A stretch of DNA of 64,000 nucleotides from Nocardia ninae NBRC 108245 (GCF_007990755.1 NZ_BJXA01000048.1:1-64000), one strand, 5' to 3'; positions 16,751-25,434 are shown, numbered from the stretch's first letter. Notes: a model not told the origin generated them from the letters alone. Program-made: numbers and translations.

Positions 16751-17308
16751 TCAGCTGAGCGCGGCGTCCAGTTTGGCGAGGAAGCGGCCGAAGTGGGGGT
16801 CGGTGTCGGGGAGGGCGAAGGTGTCGATGTTCCACCAGCGTTCGGTGCTGAACTCGCGGCGGTCGAGGGGGTAGTGCTCGGATTGGGTGCCGCGGACGGG
16901 GTACCACAGGCTGACGTCGTCGTGGCTGTCCAGGCCGACGGTGGCGGTGAGCGTCAGGAACAGGGGATCGGTGCCGACGACCGTGAAGTCGGCACGGAGG
17001 CCGATCTCCTCGAACGCTTCGCGCCGCGCCGCCTCGAGCGGATGCTCACCTGGGTCGACATGCCCGCCGGTCGGTAGCCACAACCCGGCGAGGCGATGAC
17101 GGCCGAGCAGCACCGCCCGTGCCGCCGGGTCGACCAGCACCACGTAGCTGACCAGATGTCGCGGTGGCGTCGCCGGTTTGACGCGGCGGAACACGTCATC
17201 GGTCGACGCCAACCACGCCAGCGTTTCATCGATGTGCTGCTGTTCGAGCGCATCGAACGGCTCGATCCCGGCCACGATCTCGGCGATGACAGCAGTAGCA
17301 GCGTCCAT
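16751..17308 (-). CDS. NUDIX hydrolase
   Basis: The 185-residue protein carries a complete NUDIX box, GGHVDPGEHPLEAA continuing into RREAFEEIG at about 93-115, which binds Mg2+ and cleaves nucleoside diphosphate-X bonds. An N-terminal helical extension (MDAATAVIAEIVAG, HIDETLAWLAS) precedes it. ATG 17308 is favoured over the earlier in-frame GTG-type start at 17350, whose extra 14 residues look unstructured. Substrate unknown. The 253 bp before its stop hold only degenerate GTGCTCTGGTCGGCC-like repeats and no gene. Confidence 0.88.
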   Translation of the reverse strand: MDAATAVIAEIVAGIEPFDALEQQHIDETLAWLASTDDVFRRVKPATPPRHLVSYVVLVDPAARAVLLGRHRLAGLWLPTGGHVDPGEHPLEAARREAFEEIGLRADFTVVGTDPLFLTLTATVGLDSHDDVSLWYPVRGTQSEHYPLDRREFSTERWWNIDTFALPDTDPHFGRFLAKLDAALS

Positions 17309-17389
17309 AACCGCGCACCGTAGCGCTGGACACCGACAGCATCGGGCCACCGTTCGTCCGACCGCGACCTACTCCATGGTGACCTCGGT

Positions 17390-17453
17390 GCACACCGTTT
17401 TTGGCAGCCGCACACCCAGTACACCGGGTGTGCGGCTGCCAAAAACGGTGTGC
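17390..17453 (-). terminator. Perfect 28-bp-stem hairpin with 8-nt loop
   Basis: The left arm (17390-17417) contains CACACCGTTTTTGGCAGCCG, the loop is AGTACACC, and the right arm (17426-17453) is the exact reverse complement. It sits 11 bp after the stop of the membrane gene at 17464 and before the NUDIX gene, both minus strand. The internal T5/A5 pair means it reads as GC stem plus T-run in either direction. It probably terminates the upstream transcript. Confidence 0.75.
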
Positions 17454-17463
17454 GGTTTGGGGT

Positions 17464-18165
17464 TCAGGCGGTGTTGAGATGGGTGGGTTGTAGGCGGAGG
17501 AGGGTGATGCCGTAGACCACGATCCAGACCACCCAGAGGAGCCAGCTGACGAGGCTGAGTAGGGCGAGGGGGCTGGGGTGGTCGATTACCAGGGGAGTGA
17601 GGGTGGCGGAGGTGAATAGACCTGCGGCTGCGGTCAATCCGAGGAGTGCGTGCCAGCGGGGGATGAGGCTCGTGCGCAGGCCGCCGAGGGACAGGCCGAG
17701 CAGGGCGGTGGCGAGGAAGGTGCCGTTGAGGACGAATAGGGCGTTGTGAAACGCCCACAGGCCCGCGGTGGCCGTGGGGGTGTGGTCGGTGGTGGCGCTG
17801 AGTGCCAGGCGGATGGCTACGACGCAGAGGAAGGTCGCGTTCTGTAGGAGTAGGCCAGCGAAGCCGACCAGCGACCAGGCCGAGCCGACGGCGCGCTCGC
17901 GCGGCCAGATCGTGGCTACGGCGGCGGCGCCGAACACGGTGGCACACACCCAGGCGGCTGGTGTCAGGGCCGAAGAGAGCTGGGCGAAGTCGGCTTTCGT
18001 GGTGAAGAAGGTGTTGACGTCGCTGATGTCGGCGCCGACTGGGGGCATGCCTGCCGGTTCCAGGATCAGGTTCGCGCCGACGATGATCAGTGCGAAGCCG
18101 AGGCCGGCGAAGCCGCCGATCCGGGAGAACGGCCAGGCGGCTACGTTCTCTGTCTTATCTGTCAT
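17464..18165 (-). CDS. Hypothetical six-helix membrane protein divergent from a TetR regulator
   Basis: The 233-residue protein has about six membrane helices (near 18-36, 67-85, 94-118, 134-157, 165-188, 200-222) and a periplasmic-looking loop after helix 1 (EPAGMPPVGADISDVNTFFTT). Family not recognised; DUF4386-like multi-span proteins look similar. ATG 18165 overlaps the palindrome TATATTGAATATA, and the gene is divergent from the TetR gene 40 bp away, so repression by it is likely. Confidence 0.78.
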   Translation of the reverse strand: MTDKTENVAAWPFSRIGGFAGLGFALIIVGANLILEPAGMPPVGADISDVNTFFTTKADFAQLSSALTPAAWVCATVFGAAAVATIWPRERAVGSAWSLVGFAGLLLQNATFLCVVAIRLALSATTDHTPTATAGLWAFHNALFVLNGTFLATALLGLSLGGLRTSLIPRWHALLGLTAAAGLFTSATLTPLVIDHPSPLALLSLVSWLLWVVWIVVYGITLLRLQPTHLNTA

Positions 18166-18177
18166 ATATTGAATATA
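18165..18177. promoter_or_regulatory. Candidate TetR operator/promoter palindrome
   Basis: TATATTGAATATA is a perfect 13-bp palindrome, strikingly AT-rich in GC-rich surroundings, in the 40-bp gap between the divergent membrane gene and TetR gene. CTTAT and ATAAG flank it in inverted orientation. It could be the regulator's operator or contain overlapping -10 boxes. Confidence 0.5.
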
Positions 18178-18205
18178 AGCAGCGAAAAACGAAAGAGGAA
18201 CCCCC

Positions 18206-18838
18206 GTGACCGAAGAACCGGCTCGACGCCACTACGACTCGCTGCGCCGCACCGCACAGGCGCAGCAGACCAGCGCCGAAATCGCCCGCGCCGCAAGAGC
18301 TTTGTTCGTCGCTAAGGGCTGGGCCGCCACCACCGTGCGTGACGTGGCGCGCGAAGCCGGCGTCTCGGTGCCGACCGTTTACGCGGCCTACGGCAACAAG
18401 AACGGTCTGACCTGGGCACTGGCCGACGCCGCCGATCTGTCCGCCGACATCTCCCGTTTGCTCGCCGACCTGGAGGCCGCCCCCGAACCACCCCGGCAAC
18501 TCGCCGCGATGACCGCCTACGATCGCCGGCTGTTCGAGCGCGCGGGCGAGGTGATCGTGCTGCTGCGCGAGGCGGGGCGCACGGAACCCGAACTGGCCCA
18601 GGCCTACCGCGACGCCCGCGCCCGCGCGGAGGATGCGCACCGCCAGGTCCTGTCCGCTTGGCCGTCGGCGACCTTGCGCCTGGACCTCCCCACCGCCCTC
18701 GACGTCTACGCCGCGATCTGCAACATCGACGTCTACACCGAACTCACCATCGAACGCGGCTGGTCACCGGAGCGAGTCGAAAAGTGGTGGGCCGATGTGG
18801 TGACCCGCGAACTCCTCGGCGAATCTGAAGCACGCTGA
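18206..18838 (+). CDS. TetR/AcrR family transcriptional regulator
   Basis: The 210-residue protein has the N-terminal TetR helix-turn-helix at about 18-65 (ARAARALFVAKGWAATTVRD, AREAGVSVPTVYAAYGNKNG). The C-terminal ligand domain is unclassified (YAAICNIDVYTELTIERGW). GTG 18206 follows GAGG. It probably represses the divergent membrane gene and itself through the AT-rich palindrome between them. Ligand unknown. Confidence 0.9.
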   Translation: MTEEPARRHYDSLRRTAQAQQTSAEIARAARALFVAKGWAATTVRDVAREAGVSVPTVYAAYGNKNGLTWALADAADLSADISRLLADLEAAPEPPRQLAAMTAYDRRLFERAGEVIVLLREAGRTEPELAQAYRDARARAEDAHRQVLSAWPSATLRLDLPTALDVYAAICNIDVYTELTIERGWSPERVEKWWADVVTRELLGESEAR

Positions 18839-18854
18839 ACGCAAAGCGCTTCCG

Positions 18855-19373
18855 TCAACACAGCCCCGCCAGCTTGTACAACACCAGCGACCCCGCGACG
18901 GCGACGTTGAGGCTGTGCCCGGTGCCGACCATGGGAATCTCCACGGCGGCGTCGAGCAGTTCCAGTCCCTCCGCCGGGATGCCGGTCGATTCGTGCCCGA
19001 GCACGATGACGGTCCGGCGCCGGGCGACGGGAAGGTCGGCCAACCGGATGGATTCATCGGTGAGTTCGACCCCGACAATGGCGGATCCGCCGCTGCGCTG
19101 ACGCGCCAGCCACCGGTCGACGCGACCGTTGATCCAGTGCACGCATTGGGGTTTCCGAAGGGTGTTCCCGTGGGCGAGGGCGTCGGGAATCCACGGCAGC
19201 CGCGGTACCGCCATGCACGCGCCGACGGCGTCACAGGTGCGCAGCATGGTGCCGAGGTTCACGCCGTGCTTGGGCCACAGCGGCGCGATGATCAGATGAT
19301 TCCAGCAGCCGTGCGCGCGTTGCCTGCGTTCGCGGCGCAGGTCGGGGCGGGACTTGACCCGCGCGGCCGTCAC
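18855..19373 (-). CDS. SpoU/TrmH family RNA methyltransferase
   Basis: The 172-residue SPOUT enzyme transfers methyl groups from S-adenosylmethionine to ribose 2'-O of RNA. The three SpoU motifs are visible: NLGTMLRTCDAVGA (motif 1), VIVLGHESTGIP (motif 2) and EIPMVGTGHSLNVAVAGSLV (motif 3, the knot). It lacks a large N-terminal RNA-binding extension. GTG 19373 is the start; a palindrome CGGGAAGGGCCTTCCCG lies just upstream at 19381-19397. tRNA versus rRNA target cannot be decided. Confidence 0.85.
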   Translation of the reverse strand: MTAARVKSRPDLRRERRQRAHGCWNHLIIAPLWPKHGVNLGTMLRTCDAVGACMAVPRLPWIPDALAHGNTLRKPQCVHWINGRVDRWLARQRSGGSAIVGVELTDESIRLADLPVARRRTVIVLGHESTGIPAEGLELLDAAVEIPMVGTGHSLNVAVAGSLVLYKLAGLC

Positions 19374-19551
19374 CGGCGGACGGGAAGGGCCTTCCCGTGG
19401 GGCACAACAGTTTTCATAGAGGCGATGCTTCGCGGCGCACCGGGGCCATCGTCGACGACAAGAGACGTGAGCTACTTCTTACGATACGGCACCGTCGCAC
19501 ACCGCCGGATACCGAGCGATTGTCGGCGACTTGCCCGCCGCCGACCACCAC

Positions 19552-20439
19552 CTACGGCCGCAGGATCGAGACCAGGAACTCCGTCTGGTCGTACACCGCC
19601 TTCTCGAAAACGTCATCGAAGTAGATGTCGAAGTGCCCCACCGGGTAACGCTTCACCACCGCGTGCTTGGTTCGCTCCGCCGCACGCAACGCGGACTTGA
19701 TCGGCGTGATCGAGTCGTTGTCGCACAACGCGTAGAGCACCGGCATCTTCAACGACTTGGCCCGCTTGCCCGGCGAGTCGAACAGCGCCGAAAATGCCAC
19801 GCGGGCAGCGACCTTCGGCTTGTAGTGCTCGCTCTCCTCGGCCAGCCTGCCGTTGCCCTCGGGCACGTCGGCCGCGCTCATCAAAGCCGCCGTCCGCTGC
19901 CGCCCCGCCAACCGGATGCCGACGTGCTTGCGCCGGATCGGCCCGATCAGCAGATCGGTGGCGGCGATGGCGGTCACCTTGGTCATGCTGATCGGCCCCT
20001 TCGCCAACGCGCACGCCAGCCCGCTGGTGAACGGCACCTGCGCGACCACCGCGGCCAGGTAGTCGTCGTCCGGCGCGACCGCGAGCACGTGCCCGCCGCT
20101 GAACGAGGTGCCCCACAACGCGATCCGGGTCGCGTCGACCCCGCGGATGGTGCGCGCGTAGGCGATCGCCGAACGCCAGTCTTCACGCTGGCGCCCGATC
20201 CGGATCACCTGGCGTGGCTCGCCTTGGCTGGCACCGAAATGCCGGTAGTCGAATACCAGGACCGCCATGCCCGCGGCGGCGAAGCGCCGCGCGTACCGGT
20301 CGAGTCCCATCTCTCTGTTCGCCCCCAGGCCGTGTCCCATGATGACGAGCGGGCGGGGCTTCGGCGCACCATCCGGACGGTAAAGCCAGGCGGCGCACTG
20401 CTCGCTTCCGGAGGGGAAGCCGACCTCGACACGTTCCAT
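19552..20439 (-). CDS. Alpha/beta hydrolase
   Basis: The 295-residue protein has the oxyanion-hole region IMGHGLGANREMGL, the nucleophile elbow GTSFSGGH (Ser near residue 112), an acid in LCDNDSITP and the catalytic His in VGHFDIYFD. It resembles the dienelactone/acylaminoacyl type acting on small esters or amides, substrate unknown. ATG 20439 begins the conserved region; the open frame upstream runs antisense into RNase P RNA and is discarded. It is divergent from rnpB. Confidence 0.87.
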   Translation of the reverse strand: MERVEVGFPSGSEQCAAWLYRPDGAPKPRPLVIMGHGLGANREMGLDRYARRFAAAGMAVLVFDYRHFGASQGEPRQVIRIGRQREDWRSAIAYARTIRGVDATRIALWGTSFSGGHVLAVAPDDDYLAAVVAQVPFTSGLACALAKGPISMTKVTAIAATDLLIGPIRRKHVGIRLAGRQRTAALMSAADVPEGNGRLAEESEHYKPKVAARVAFSALFDSPGKRAKSLKMPVLYALCDNDSITPIKSALRAAERTKHAVVKRYPVGHFDIYFDDVFEKAVYDQTEFLVSILRP

Positions 20440-20510
20440 GGCACCCAACCGTACTGCGTCGGCGGGGCCCGCACCCTGGGGGTGTGCGCGGCGACCAGTA
20501 CTCTGGTACG

Positions 20511-20930
<420 letters not shown>

Positions 20931-21127
20931 CCTGCCGGATCCCGCGACGCCGGTAGTCGCCGGGCGAACGCTACGTGAACGGCTGAGATCCATGCTGTAG
21001 CCGAAGGATTGGCGTGCGCCGGATGCGCGCGATACCAGTACATTGTCGGTCGAGGTTTTGTGCGGCATGTCCGAATCGGGGCCGCCGCAGGATCGACTGC
21101 AAGGAGATCGTCATCAACGTTCACACC

Positions 21128-21577
21128 ATGCTGCGCCGTGCGGGAATCCTCGCTTACGCAACAGCTCTGGCCACGGTGGCCTGCGCGGGTGTCGCAGGCG
21201 CGGATCCAACGACCACCGCGCCCACGCCGCCACCACCGCCGCCCAGCAACATCGACATCACCGCCGCCACCGTCAACGGCAGCGATGTGGATATCGCGGT
21301 GACCTACACCTGTGAGCCGCAGAGCAAGGCGGTGACACTGCAGGTGTTCGTGCGCGGCACTGCGGAGGGCGCGGAACAGACGGTAGGTGCCAAGACCAAG
21401 GCGACGTGCGACGACCAACGCCAGACCGCCACCCTCACCGCCACGAAAATCCCCGAGTCCGAACCGTTCACCCCCGCCGCGGGCCAGCAAGTGCGGGTCA
21501 TCGGCACCTTGGTTGCCGGCGACAACGAGCAGAGCCTCGAAGGTGGCACTGCCATCAAGCGACTGATCGTCAAGTAG
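21128..21577 (+). CDS. Secreted protein of unknown function
   Basis: The 149-residue product has a signal peptide (MLRRAGILAYATALATVACA, cleavage near GVAGA/DP), a Thr/Pro-rich linker (TTTAPTPPPPPP), then a ~105-residue beta-rich domain with two cysteines (YTCEPQ, KATCDDQ) likely disulfide-bonded. No family recognised. The start is uncertain: a strong AAGGAG at 21101-21106 is 21 nt before ATG 21128, while the in-frame codon at normal spacing is ATC 21113. Confidence 0.72.
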   Translation: MLRRAGILAYATALATVACAGVAGADPTTTAPTPPPPPPSNIDITAATVNGSDVDIAVTYTCEPQSKAVTLQVFVRGTAEGAEQTVGAKTKATCDDQRQTATLTATKIPESEPFTPAAGQQVRVIGTLVAGDNEQSLEGGTAIKRLIVK

Positions 21578-21680
21578 GCAGTCCGGGACCGGCCCCGCGG
21601 TGCCATCATGGAGATAGCCGCGGGGCCGGAGCGCCCAGGCGCCCGCTCCTGCTGCACAAGGGCGTGATTCGGGGCCAGGC

Positions 21681-22589
21681 ATGGAAACTCTGGTGGTTCT
21701 CGGCAGTCTGCTAGGGGCGGGTGGGCTCGGTGTGCTCACCGCCGCGAGCGCGCGCGTAGTCGCGCAATACGAACGGGGGCTGATCTTTCGATTCGGGCGG
21801 GTAATCGCGACGCGAGATCCCGGGCTGCGCTGGTTGATTCCGTTCATCGACCGGATGCGCAAGGTCTCGATGCAGATCGTCACCCTGCCGGTGCCCGCGC
21901 AGGAGGGCATCACGCGCGACAACGTGACGGTGCGGGTGGATGCCGTCGTGTACTTCCGGGTGTTCGACCCGGTGCTCGCGGTGGTGGAAGTGCAGAACTA
22001 TCTGTTCGCCGTCGGACAGGTGGCGCAGACGTCGCTGCGCTCGATCATCGGCAAGAGCGATCTGGACAGCCTGTTGTCCAATCGGGAGGAGCTGAACAAG
22101 GGCCTGGAGATCATGATCGACAGCCCGGCGCTCGGCTGGGGCGTGCACATCGACCGGGTGGAGATCAAGGATGTGGCACTGCCGGATTCGCTGAAACGCT
22201 CGATGTCGCGCCAGGCCGAGGCCGAACGCGAACGCCGTGCCAGGGTGATCTCCGCCGAGGGCGAGTTGCAGGCGTCGAAGATGCTGGCGCAGGCGGGCGC
22301 GCAGATGTCGGAGTCGCCCGCGGCGTTGCAGCTGCGGTTGCTCGAAACCGTCGTTCAGGTTGCCGCGGAAAAGAATTCGACCCTGGTGCTGCCGTTCCCG
22401 GTGGAGTTGCTGCGCTTCCTGGAACGCAGCACGGCACCGGCCGCCGCGCCGGCTCGGTCGTCAACGGATCAGGCGGCAGTAGCCGGACCGGACGACAAGC
22501 CCGCCGCGCTGGCCGCGAGCGAGCAACCGAAGCAACTGGATCCGCCGGACGAATCGTCGACGGCGCACGCGAACAACCCACGCGAGTAA
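21681..22589 (+). CDS. SPFH/band-7 domain protein (slipin/stomatin type)
   Basis: The 302-residue membrane-associated protein has an N-terminal hydrophobic segment (~5-24) and the stomatin pattern: VAQYERGLIFRFGRV, DPGLRWLIPFIDR, DNVTVRVDAVVYFRV, SLRSIIGKSDLDSLLSNRE, and a helical tail with SRQAEAERERRARVISAEGE. Such proteins oligomerise in membranes, and slipins often pair with NfeD, which is absent here. The C-terminal ~60 residues are a low-complexity Ala/Pro/Ser tail. ATG 21681 is the start. Confidence 0.9.
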   Translation: METLVVLGSLLGAGGLGVLTAASARVVAQYERGLIFRFGRVIATRDPGLRWLIPFIDRMRKVSMQIVTLPVPAQEGITRDNVTVRVDAVVYFRVFDPVLAVVEVQNYLFAVGQVAQTSLRSIIGKSDLDSLLSNREELNKGLEIMIDSPALGWGVHIDRVEIKDVALPDSLKRSMSRQAEAERERRARVISAEGELQASKMLAQAGAQMSESPAALQLRLLETVVQVAAEKNSTLVLPFPVELLRFLERSTAPAAAPARSSTDQAAVAGPDDKPAALAASEQPKQLDPPDESSTAHANNPRE

Positions 22590-22682
22590 CCCGACCGGCG
22601 TATACCGATACGGGTACAGCCGACGCCGTTTACGGCGGCGCCGTACGACCCGCACCGGTAGCACAACGTAAGGACCGGACCG

Positions 22683-22784
22683 ATGTCCGTGCTCATTCCC
22701 GTCATCGCCATCATCAGCATGATCACGATCGGCTACGTGCTGAAATACCTGCCCGGCTATCTGCCGTGGCTGAAGCAGCGGTAG
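22683..22784 (+). CDS. Small (33-residue) single-span membrane protein
   Basis: The frame encodes a short hydrophobic helix (SVLIPVIAIISMITIGYVL) then KYLPGYLPWLKQR, a plausible membrane microprotein with a positive C-terminus. ATG 22683 has AAGGA 8 nt upstream. It follows the band-7 gene after two small hairpins (22599-22612, 22624-22637) and ends 1 bp before the stop of the convergent lipoprotein gene. No homologue recalled; support is the ribosome-binding site and composition. Confidence 0.5.
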   Translation: MSVLIPVIAIISMITIGYVLKYLPGYLPWLKQR

Positions 22785-22785
22785 C

Positions 22786-23163
22786 TCAGCACATCATCCT
22801 GGCCATCTGGTAGATGGCCTTCGCCTCCTCGGTGGTCGCCTCGACCTTGCCGGAGGCGCGCTTGGTGATGCTCTTGACGACCTCGTCTTCGGGCTTGCTC
22901 GCCTTGATCTCCTTGCAGGTGTCGCTGAGGATGTTGGCGATCTTCGTGTCGTCCTTGCCGTCGGCCAGTTTCGGGAACGCGCCGCGGAAGCTGACGACGA
23001 ACGCGCCTGCCTTGACGTTGTCGACGACCTGGGCATCGCCGCTGGACTGCGCGGCGGAAGTGGCAGCGGGGGTGGCACTGCTGGCTTTGTCGTCCCCACA
23101 GCCGGTGAGCAGTAGGGCACAGAGGGTGGCGCTGGCCGCGAGAGCGGCGGTAGTTCTGATCAC
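22786..23163 (-). CDS. DUF732-type lipoprotein
   Basis: The 125-residue exported lipoprotein has a signal sequence with lipobox LLTGC (Cys about 22), a Ser/Thr/Ala-rich spacer, then a ~75-residue helical domain with two cysteines (DTCKEI and the C-terminal ARMMC) typical of DUF732 proteins of mycolata. ATG 23163 is the start. Function unknown. It is separated from the tiny upstream frame by a strong hairpin at 23194-23224. Confidence 0.82.
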   Translation of the reverse strand: MIRTTAALAASATLCALLLTGCGDDKASSATPAATSAAQSSGDAQVVDNVKAGAFVVSFRGAFPKLADGKDDTKIANILSDTCKEIKASKPEDEVVKSITKRASGKVEATTEEAKAIYQMARMMC

Positions 23164-23193
23164 GGAGCGGGATGCTAGCGGTCCGGAACCAAA

Positions 23194-23224
23194 GTCGCCT
23201 CCCGTCCGGTGAACGGGAGGCGAC
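23194..23224 (-). terminator. Hairpin terminator after the 30-residue frame
   Basis: GTCGCCTCCCGT and ACGGGAGGCGAC form a perfect 12-bp stem with a 7-nt loop. On the minus strand it is followed by TTTGG. It lies 23 bp downstream of the stop of the small frame at 23248-23340 and just before the DUF732 gene, so it would end a short monocistronic transcript. Confidence 0.65.
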
Positions 23225-23247
23225 AGGTTGTGGCAGAAGACTTGTGG

Positions 23248-23340
23248 TCAGACCGGTGCGATGACGAAGACCTGGGCCCAATACGCTGCCTGGTCCGACC
23301 CGATGAGCGGGACCAGGTAGTCGAACAGAATCGATGACAT
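23248..23340 (-). CDS. Possible 30-residue peptide gene
   Basis: ATG 23340 is preceded by GGGAG (10 nt) and opens a 30-codon frame whose product is amphipathic/hydrophobic (MSSILFDYLVPLIGSDQAAY, then WAQVFVIAPV). The open frame extends further upstream but without a better ribosome-binding site. An inverted repeat ACATTTCGGAATGT lies about 30 bp upstream and a strong terminator directly downstream, so the unit has promoter-side and terminator-side structure. No known family. Confidence 0.42.
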   Translation of the reverse strand: MSSILFDYLVPLIGSDQAAYWAQVFVIAPV

Positions 23341-23591
23341 AGCTGTGGAACTCCCAATTGTCGACGTACGGGACATTTCGGAATGTGCGGGCAAAGTGTG
23401 AGACCCGCTACGGCGGCCCACGTTAGCAGCCACGTCGCGGGGCTGCCCGGCAGGCGAACTCGCCGCGCGTACCCGCCGCTAACTAGCCGGACCGTGATCG
23501 ACGTCATAAAGTAGTGCGCGTTGGCACGGCCCGTTGCGTGGCCGCAACGAGCCCTTCACACTTCGAATGCGGGAAAGCAGGTCTCAACTTT

Positions 23592-23924
23592 ATGCGGATT
23601 GTTCGCTCACTGGTCGCCGGCGCGTTGATCGCCGGGGCTGCTTCGGTTTTCGCCATGATGGGTGCCGGGTCCGCCGGTGCCGTAGCGGTGACGCCGCTGC
23701 CGGGTGGGGTGCAGGTCGACCTCAGCCCGGCTGACACGGTCTGGGTGGCCCAGAACCGTTTCGGACAGACCCTGGCGGGTCTGCCCCATCCTTCGGCCCC
23801 TTCGTTCGGCCAGGCGCTGGACGCGGCGGCCGCAGTGTCGGCGTCGGTCCCGGGCGGACATGTCACCTTCACCGTGTACGGGCCGCTCGATTCGTTGAAC
23901 GGCACCATGTTGGCGCTGCAGTAG
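23592..23924 (+). CDS. Small secreted protein
   Basis: The 110-residue product has a signal peptide (RIVRSLVAGALIAGAASVFA, ending near GSAGA/VA) and a ~75-residue mature domain (PGGVQVDLSPADTVWVAQN, PGGHVTFTVYGPLDSLNG) without cysteines. Family not recognised; similar short exported proteins are common in Nocardia. ATG 23592 starts the signal peptide. The RNB gene begins 17 bp downstream on the same strand. Confidence 0.72.
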   Translation: MRIVRSLVAGALIAGAASVFAMMGAGSAGAVAVTPLPGGVQVDLSPADTVWVAQNRFGQTLAGLPHPSAPSFGQALDAAAAVSASVPGGHVTFTVYGPLDSLNGTMLALQ

Positions 23925-23940
23925 GTCTGGCACCGACAGC

Positions 23941-25434
23941 GTGGAATTGCATCAGCGGATCGTCTCGGCGCCGGTAGATTTCGGCGCCATCCGTTCCGAA
24001 TTCGGCCTGGCCTCGGCGTACCCCGCCGAGGCCAGCACGGAAGCCCGCGACGCGTCCGACGCGTTCGCGGGCGACCGGGCCGATCGCACCGACATCCCGT
24101 TCGTGACGATCGACCCACCAGGGGCCATGGATCTGGACCAGGCCCTGCATCTCGAGCGCACCGGCACCGGCTTTCTCCTGCATTACGCCATCGCCGACGT
24201 CGGCGCCGTGATCGATCCGCATGGCGCGCTGGCCAAAGAGTCCGGCGCGCGGGGGCAGACCTACTACCTACCCGACGGCACCGTCCCGCTGCACCCGCCG
24301 GTGCTGTCGGAAGGCACCGCGAGCCTGCTGCCGGAGCAGCGCAGGCCTGCCGCGCTGTGGACCATCGAACTCGACGAAAACGCTGAACCGCAACGATTCT
24401 CGGTAGCGCGGGCGCTGGTGCGTTCGCGCGCCAGGCTGGACTACGCCGGAGTTCAGGCCGACGCCGACGCCGGTCGGCTGCACCCCTCGATCGCGGCCCT
24501 GCCGGAGTTCGGCAAGCGGCGCATCGAGGCCGGACTGCGGCGCGGCGCGATCGGGTTGCGACTGCCCGCGCAGAGCATCGTCCGGGACGACCGGTCCGAC
24601 GGGCATTGGCGGTTGATCGTCGAACCGCGGACCGCCGCCGACGACTGGAACGAGCAGGTTTCCTTGCTCACCGGGATGTGCGCGGCGCGCATCATGCTCG
24701 ACGCGGGCGCGCCCGCGCTGCTGCGCACCATGCCGCCGCCCGCCGAGTCGGCGATAGCGTCGATGCATCGCACCGCGGCCGCGTTGGGTGTCGAGTGGCC
24801 CGAGGAATTCTCGGTCGGGCAGATGCTGGCCCGGCTGGATCCGAATACGCCGGCCGCGCTGGTGCTGATGTCCGAGGCGACCAGCCTGCTGCGCGGGGCC
24901 TCCTACACCGTGGTGACCGAGGACACCGTCGCCGCCACCCCGGAAAGCTTGGAGCACAGCGCGATCCGCGCACCGTACGCACACGTCACCGCGCCGCTGC
25001 GCAGGCTGACCGACCGCTTCAGCACCGAGATCTGCCTGGCCCGGTGCGCGGGCACCGAAGTGCCGCAATGGGTTCGGGACGGACTGGCGGACACCGCCGA
25101 CAGCATGCGACGTAGCGACGCGATCGCGGGCAAGGTCGAACGCGCCTGCATCGATCTCACCGAGTCGACCCTGCTCGCCGAACGCGCAGGCACCGAATTC
25201 GACGCGGTGGTGGTACGCGAAGCCAACGGCAACCGAGCCGCGGAGATCTTCATCGCCGACCCACCCGTGCTCGGACCGTGCGCGGGCGAACCCCCGGAAG
25301 GCGCCACCGTCCGCGTCCGCCTGGTCTCAGCCGACCCTGTTGCCCGCAAGATCACCTTCGCCTACCCGGTTCAGGGCGCGGATGAGACGGCTACTCGCCC
25401 GACAGCACCGCCGCAGCGTCGGGGTAACGACTGA
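23941..25434 (+). CDS. RNB-domain (RNase II/R type) exoribonuclease
   Basis: The 497-residue protein has the RNB catalytic core beginning at about residue 58 (TIDPPGAMDLDQALHLER). Family enzymes degrade RNA 3' to 5' using acidic residues here; the fourth position of the usual DxDD is Gln. YYLPDGTVPLHPPVLSEGTASLLP and APYAHVTAPLRRLTDRF are further RNB landmarks. It lacks the cold-shock domains of RNase R and has only a short C-terminal region. GTG 23941 is the start. The last 44 bp overlap the convergent CHAD gene. Confidence 0.9.
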   Translation: MELHQRIVSAPVDFGAIRSEFGLASAYPAEASTEARDASDAFAGDRADRTDIPFVTIDPPGAMDLDQALHLERTGTGFLLHYAIADVGAVIDPHGALAKESGARGQTYYLPDGTVPLHPPVLSEGTASLLPEQRRPAALWTIELDENAEPQRFSVARALVRSRARLDYAGVQADADAGRLHPSIAALPEFGKRRIEAGLRRGAIGLRLPAQSIVRDDRSDGHWRLIVEPRTAADDWNEQVSLLTGMCAARIMLDAGAPALLRTMPPPAESAIASMHRTAAALGVEWPEEFSVGQMLARLDPNTPAALVLMSEATSLLRGASYTVVTEDTVAATPESLEHSAIRAPYAHVTAPLRRLTDRFSTEICLARCAGTEVPQWVRDGLADTADSMRRSDAIAGKVERACIDLTESTLLAERAGTEFDAVVVREANGNRAAEIFIADPPVLGPCAGEPPEGATVRVRLVSADPVARKITFAYPVQGADETATRPTAPPQRRGND

